A stretch of DNA of 64,000 nucleotides from Trichoplusia ni (Eukaryota > Arthropoda > Insecta > Lepidoptera > Noctuidae): positions 2,356,001-2,420,000 of the forward strand of contig NC_039499.1 of NCBI RefSeq assembly GCF_003590095.1, in the 5' to 3' direction. The notes under the pieces were generated by a model, which searched no databases, was not told where the DNA came from, and saw only the letters and a list, made by a program, of their open reading frames with translations. Positions 60,436 through 64,000 of this stretch are shown here, piece after piece. The number at the start of each line of letters is the position of its first letter. Positions within the stretch are counted from its first letter, which is position 1. The translations under genes were made by a program, and so were the position numbers.

Positions 60436-62299
60436 CAAACAGAAAACGTTATTAAATAATTTATGAACAGGAATAATGATGTACTCACGCTTATTTATGA
60501 GGATCGCCCGACTAGTTTAAATCTAATAATGTTCTTAGAATTGTGTTGCTGACGGTACTGAAAAGCACAGTTGCATACACAGCTACAAAAGATACTTGGA
60601 CTTTAGTTTGTTTATTAACTTCTTTTTTATTTACTTTTGATGTGGCCATTTTCTGTTTGCTAAAAATACTTCATATGAAATTCGTATTTCGCTGGAATCT
60701 CCGTCGATTTTTACGTTTTTTTTTTAATTTCGCGAATTTGTTTTTTTCATCATAGACCAAAATATACACAAAAAAAGTATAGTAGACAGTAAACCGCTTT
60801 CTGCTAACAAAGAATTACAAATATTAACTTTACAGCTTTGAGATAAACGTGCTTATAAAAATGGCCACTATAATGCGTTTATCTGAACCGTTTAATTTAC
60901 ATTATAGCACATTACACAAAACAATTGTAAATTTATTTCAAATTTCAGCATTGTATTCTGTCCACGTTATCAATTGTTTCGAAATATATTCAATTGAATT
61001 GTGTTCGTTCAATTAAATTGATTTTAATCGCATCGTTAACCCTCTGTTGCAGCGTGTTATTGTTCTGTGGGGTTCCGTACGGTTGAAATACACGTGTATT
61101 TATGTAGACATGTGTGTCCGATGTGTGGTTAAAGTGAGTTGAGAGAAAGGGTTGCGGCTTTCATAGTAAATTTGGGGAATGGTAAATTAAATTAATCTTG
61201 AGGAGTTTGTAATTTTATGTTTAAACTTTTGGGAACACTCGTATTATTTTAGTGGTATAGATATACTTTGCTGGATAGGTGTATTATGTATAATATATTT
61301 ATCTTGTTGCTAGACGTGGTATAGTTAACAACAAAAGTCGGTTAACATTTTAGAAACCTACAATTATTTTTCATTAACAAGAAGAAAGCAGAGTTAAGTA
61401 TATTTTAACCATACTATACTCTATATCTAAAAGCTCAATAATTGAACTGGTAAAACACCGATGAATTTCAATTTGCAAACTTACTAACTTCAATACTAAA
61501 CCCGAGCAAATAACTACATGCTTACACGTGAAAAAAAGAAACAAAAAAGCAAATTCTATACAACCTGAAAGTGAATTTGTCACTGGCAGCATAAAAAAGA
61601 AAAAATATGACGTCAACTGAACGATACAGAATGCGAGAACGTACTTGACATATTGCAGCGTTAGAATTTATAATCGAATCATAAAAGGGTTGGCACGTGT
61701 ACGGTATATTGGTTCCGTACGATGATAGTTAACGATCATATAATATCTTGTGTATATTTTGTAGAAAGGTTTTGCTGGTTGCACGTGTAGGTAATTATTG
61801 TAAAACGTACACAAAAAAACACAACATCTAAAATTTCGGCTTTTAAATTACAATCATTTTAATAAATTAAAGAAACCAGGAAGTAAACAAGATACTTTAC
61901 TTAATATCTACTTTAAAAAGAATCAGTAACATTTTCCTGTAAAAATAAATATTCAACTCAAACAATATCGTTTAACAAAATAAAAGACTTGTATTTTTAC
62001 TTTTTTTTATTTAATTACGGATCCCAAAATCGCCATGACAACGGTATCGGGCTAAACAATGGAGCTTCGTTGACAACGGCAGGTGACAGCCAACGATATA
62101 ACAGTGTCGGATTTAAACATCGAACGCACAAATTGTGTTAGTTTTGTTTTGAAAATAGAATCGTTGCTAAGCACTATACCATAAGGTCGGATTACATCAT
62201 TTATGTTTTAATAAGCAGTTTGTGCTTCGAATTTTAATCAAAATATTTGTTTATTAAAAAATAAGTTTATTTTCTTGTTGCCAAAACTTTCCTAAACAT
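60436..62299. other. Noncoding, no gene seen
   Basis: Presumed intronic. No gene; the 70- and 80-codon frames at 60543-60755 and 61374-61616 lack motifs. Confidence 0.45.
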
Positions 62300-62302
62300 T
62301 AA

Positions 62303-62898
62303 GGTCCGTATTACAGAAGGCTACTCAAGTCCAGTTTGATCTTAAATCACCTGATCATAGTTTAAATATTGAATCTGCACTTGAGGGTCATTCTCATTTC
62401 AGAACATTATTCAAACTTCACTCAGCTGAATCGAGATTCAAATCGCGTCTCAAGCAGAGAATATGTTTTGTCTATGAATCAGACTGTCTTCGTTTACAAA
62501 TTTATCTTTCCCGAAATTCTGGTTCGACATACGCAAAATAAGAATTTAGTTTCAAACTTAATTAATAATTATATTGTGATTTAAAGACAATTAAGCTTTT
62601 TAACTGTAGGTTTTAAATAAATTTTCATAATAATCAAACTCTTAAAAATATCTATTATTTCTATTACAACACAATTATTTGCTTAACTCAAAGGGAAATC
62701 TCTGCTCAAGCGCGGTGTCGACCACACTTGAGTAATCACAGATCAAATCTCTACTTGAGTATTAATCTAGAACTGAGTAATGATTTAGAATAAGATCTAC
62801 ACTCAGCTGAACTATGATCACCGAATCTATGCTTGAGGAGCATTCTAAAATGAAATCTTTAGAGATTAGGACTTGAGTAGCCTTCTGTAATACGGACC
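62303..62898. mobile_element. 596 bp MITE, PIF/Harbinger-like
   Basis: Terminal inverted repeats of 30 bp are perfect: the left starts GGTCCGTATTACAGAAGGCT and ends ...CTCAAGTCC, and the right end is its exact complement. TAA at 62300-62302 and at 62899-62901 forms a 3 bp target duplication, as expected for PIF/Harbinger elements (TWA targets). The interior contains more inverted similarity (TGATCATAGTT ... AACTATGATCA, CACTCAGCTGAA on both arms) and eight copies of CTTGAG/CTCAAG, a possible subterminal transposase-binding motif. Frames inside (62369-62584, 62762-62956) are not genes. Lack of a transposase makes it non-autonomous. The perfect ends suggest fairly recent insertion. Confidence 0.9.
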
Positions 62899-62901
62899 TA
62901 A

Positions 62902-63575
62902 GAATATGTTTACTGACGAACAGAAAACATACAGCAAAAAGTTGACCTTTTGTCATGCCGTCCTTATCCTCACGAAGGGATATTAAGAGACAAATATAAA
63001 TCTTAGAACGTCACTTAACCAAGTTAAGTCAAGCGTAACAAAGCTTTGCTTTACTCCGTCCACAGCAAGACAGTGACCGTTACAAGTTATTCAAAATGCA
63101 ATCATTTCTGTACAAAGAAATTACCTCATTTAATTAAATCATATTAGTTAATTAATATAGCAATGATATTACGATTTATACACAAACTTAGTTAAGAAGT
63201 TGAGCAGCTTTCACAAGTCCTAATAGCGTTCCAGTTTATAACGATTACATTTTCAAGGCTTATTCATAACATCCTTACTATTAACTAACATGACAAACCA
63301 ACCTGAAGGAAAATTCCAGGTTACGCTCCAAACTTAATAAACATCGATATTACTTTGGCAATCTTCTTTAATTTTAAGCTTGACTGGAGACACTTCAGTT
63401 GTAATAAGGCACAGCCCCAAACCATTGATCCAAAAAATGAGAAAGTGAATCGAAATAACATGGAGTGTTTATGGAGAAGATATTATAATTTATGACATCT
63501 TGAGTATCAACAACTCTTGAATTATTAAATGATGAAACGGTTGACTCACACGTATTAAGCAACTCGCGACCCGCC
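62902..63575. other. Noncoding, no gene seen
   Basis: Presumed intronic; nothing recognised. Confidence 0.45.
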
Positions 63576-63665
63576 GCGTCAGCTCATGATTTAGGACTCC
63601 GGTTGGGTCCGAAACTAGTCGGGCAATCCCGATAAATGTGCGTAAAGAGAAACCGTTGCATCATT
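63576..63665. repeat. Interspersed repeat, GGTTGGGTCCGAAACTAGTC family (copy 3)
   Basis: GCGTCAGCTCATGATTTAGGACTCCGGTTG then GGTCCGAAACTAGTCGGGCA, CCGATAAATGTGCG and AAACCGTTGCATCATTTAAT; closely parallel to the 44915 copy. Confidence 0.7.
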
Positions 63666-64000
63666 TAATAATGAATCATTCTCACGACACTTACTATATT
63701 AATGGAATTGCAGTTGCGTAAGGGAGACGGTGCTCTACGCCGTGTATTGCTGTCTCGCTTTGACAACTGCATTTTATTACTTAAAGGCTTGGTGGTAGTC
63801 CGTCTCGCTGGAAAAATTGTATTAAAATAGATAGACGCTTTCAAGCAAAGATACACAGTTTCATCTACTACTTTGAGTTTTTCAAAATGAATGTTACGTC
63901 ATACTTTTTTTTAATAAAAAATATCTTCACCTTCTACCTATGCGTGTGATTATAAACAAACCTTTCCTTTTTCACTGATGTATGAACCATCACAATATTT
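63666..64000. other. Noncoding, no gene seen
   Basis: Presumed intronic; nothing recognised apart from a briefly GC-richer patch near 63715-63760. Confidence 0.45.

Larger units (their letters stand above)
27932..64000 (+). other. Rab26: Presumed Rab26 intron, continuing past the window
   Basis: It begins with the donor GTGAGTG at 27932. No sequence encoding the next expected Rab segment (NKVV...QIWDTAGQERFRS) could be found by eye on the + strand to the window end, so if the gene is intact the intron exceeds 36 kb. An independent gene nested here cannot be excluded, but no coding exon was recognised. The repeats inside are listed separately. Confidence 0.55.

Noticed and set aside
62369..62956. 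Two frames of 64-71 codons
   Set aside because: Both lie in or overlap the 596 bp MITE, which has no sign of a transposase.

Overview
The window looks like a piece of a lepidopteran (moth or butterfly) nuclear genome. It is AT-rich, nearly empty of long reading frames, and full of short interspersed repeats of kinds familiar from Lepidoptera: Helitron-like elements ending in CAGCTAG, tRNA-derived SINEs, and a repeat carrying a GTCCGTCTGTCAC-type core. I identified these from memory of the families, not by a database search. No bacterial-style operon, CRISPR array, rRNA gene or clear functional tRNA gene is visible.

The one protein-coding gene I can support is a Rab small GTPase of the Rab26/Rab37 group on the + strand, best called Rab26. 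Two exons are present. The first coding exon (21355-21516, after a splice acceptor at 21350-21351) encodes 54 residues of acidic, Pro/Ser-rich N-terminal extension. The second (27821-27931) encodes 37 residues with the P-loop GDSGVGKT and switch I. Both have canonical AG/GT borders and the junction is phase 0, giving ...PIHK|TILLGDSGVGKTSLL. The rest of the G domain (WDTAGQ, NKxD, the SAK motif and the C-terminal cysteines) was not found downstream. If the gene is intact, its next intron therefore runs at least from 27932 past the window end (over 36 kb), and everything to the right is intronic unless another gene lies there. Any 5' noncoding exon lies upstream of 21352; I could not place it.

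Layout: 1-21351 is upstream sequence or 5' intron with repeats; 21352-21516 is exon A; 21517-27820 is a 6.3 kb intron holding a ~250 bp MITE, two Helitron-like elements and a SINE; 27821-27931 is exon B; 27932-64000 is a presumed giant intron. That intron holds an inverted-repeat pair with a nested Helitron-like copy (28827-29795), a GC-rich island (about 36530-36715), a decayed LINE reverse-transcriptase tail (41808-42095), a 280 bp foldback element (59840-60119) and a 596 bp MITE with 30 bp perfect terminal inverted repeats and TAA target duplications (62303-62898).

I found no convincing new multi-gene biological system. The most interesting items are the two structured MITEs on the right side, the Gly in the Rab switch I motif where Asp/Glu is usual, and the GC-rich island inside the presumed intron.
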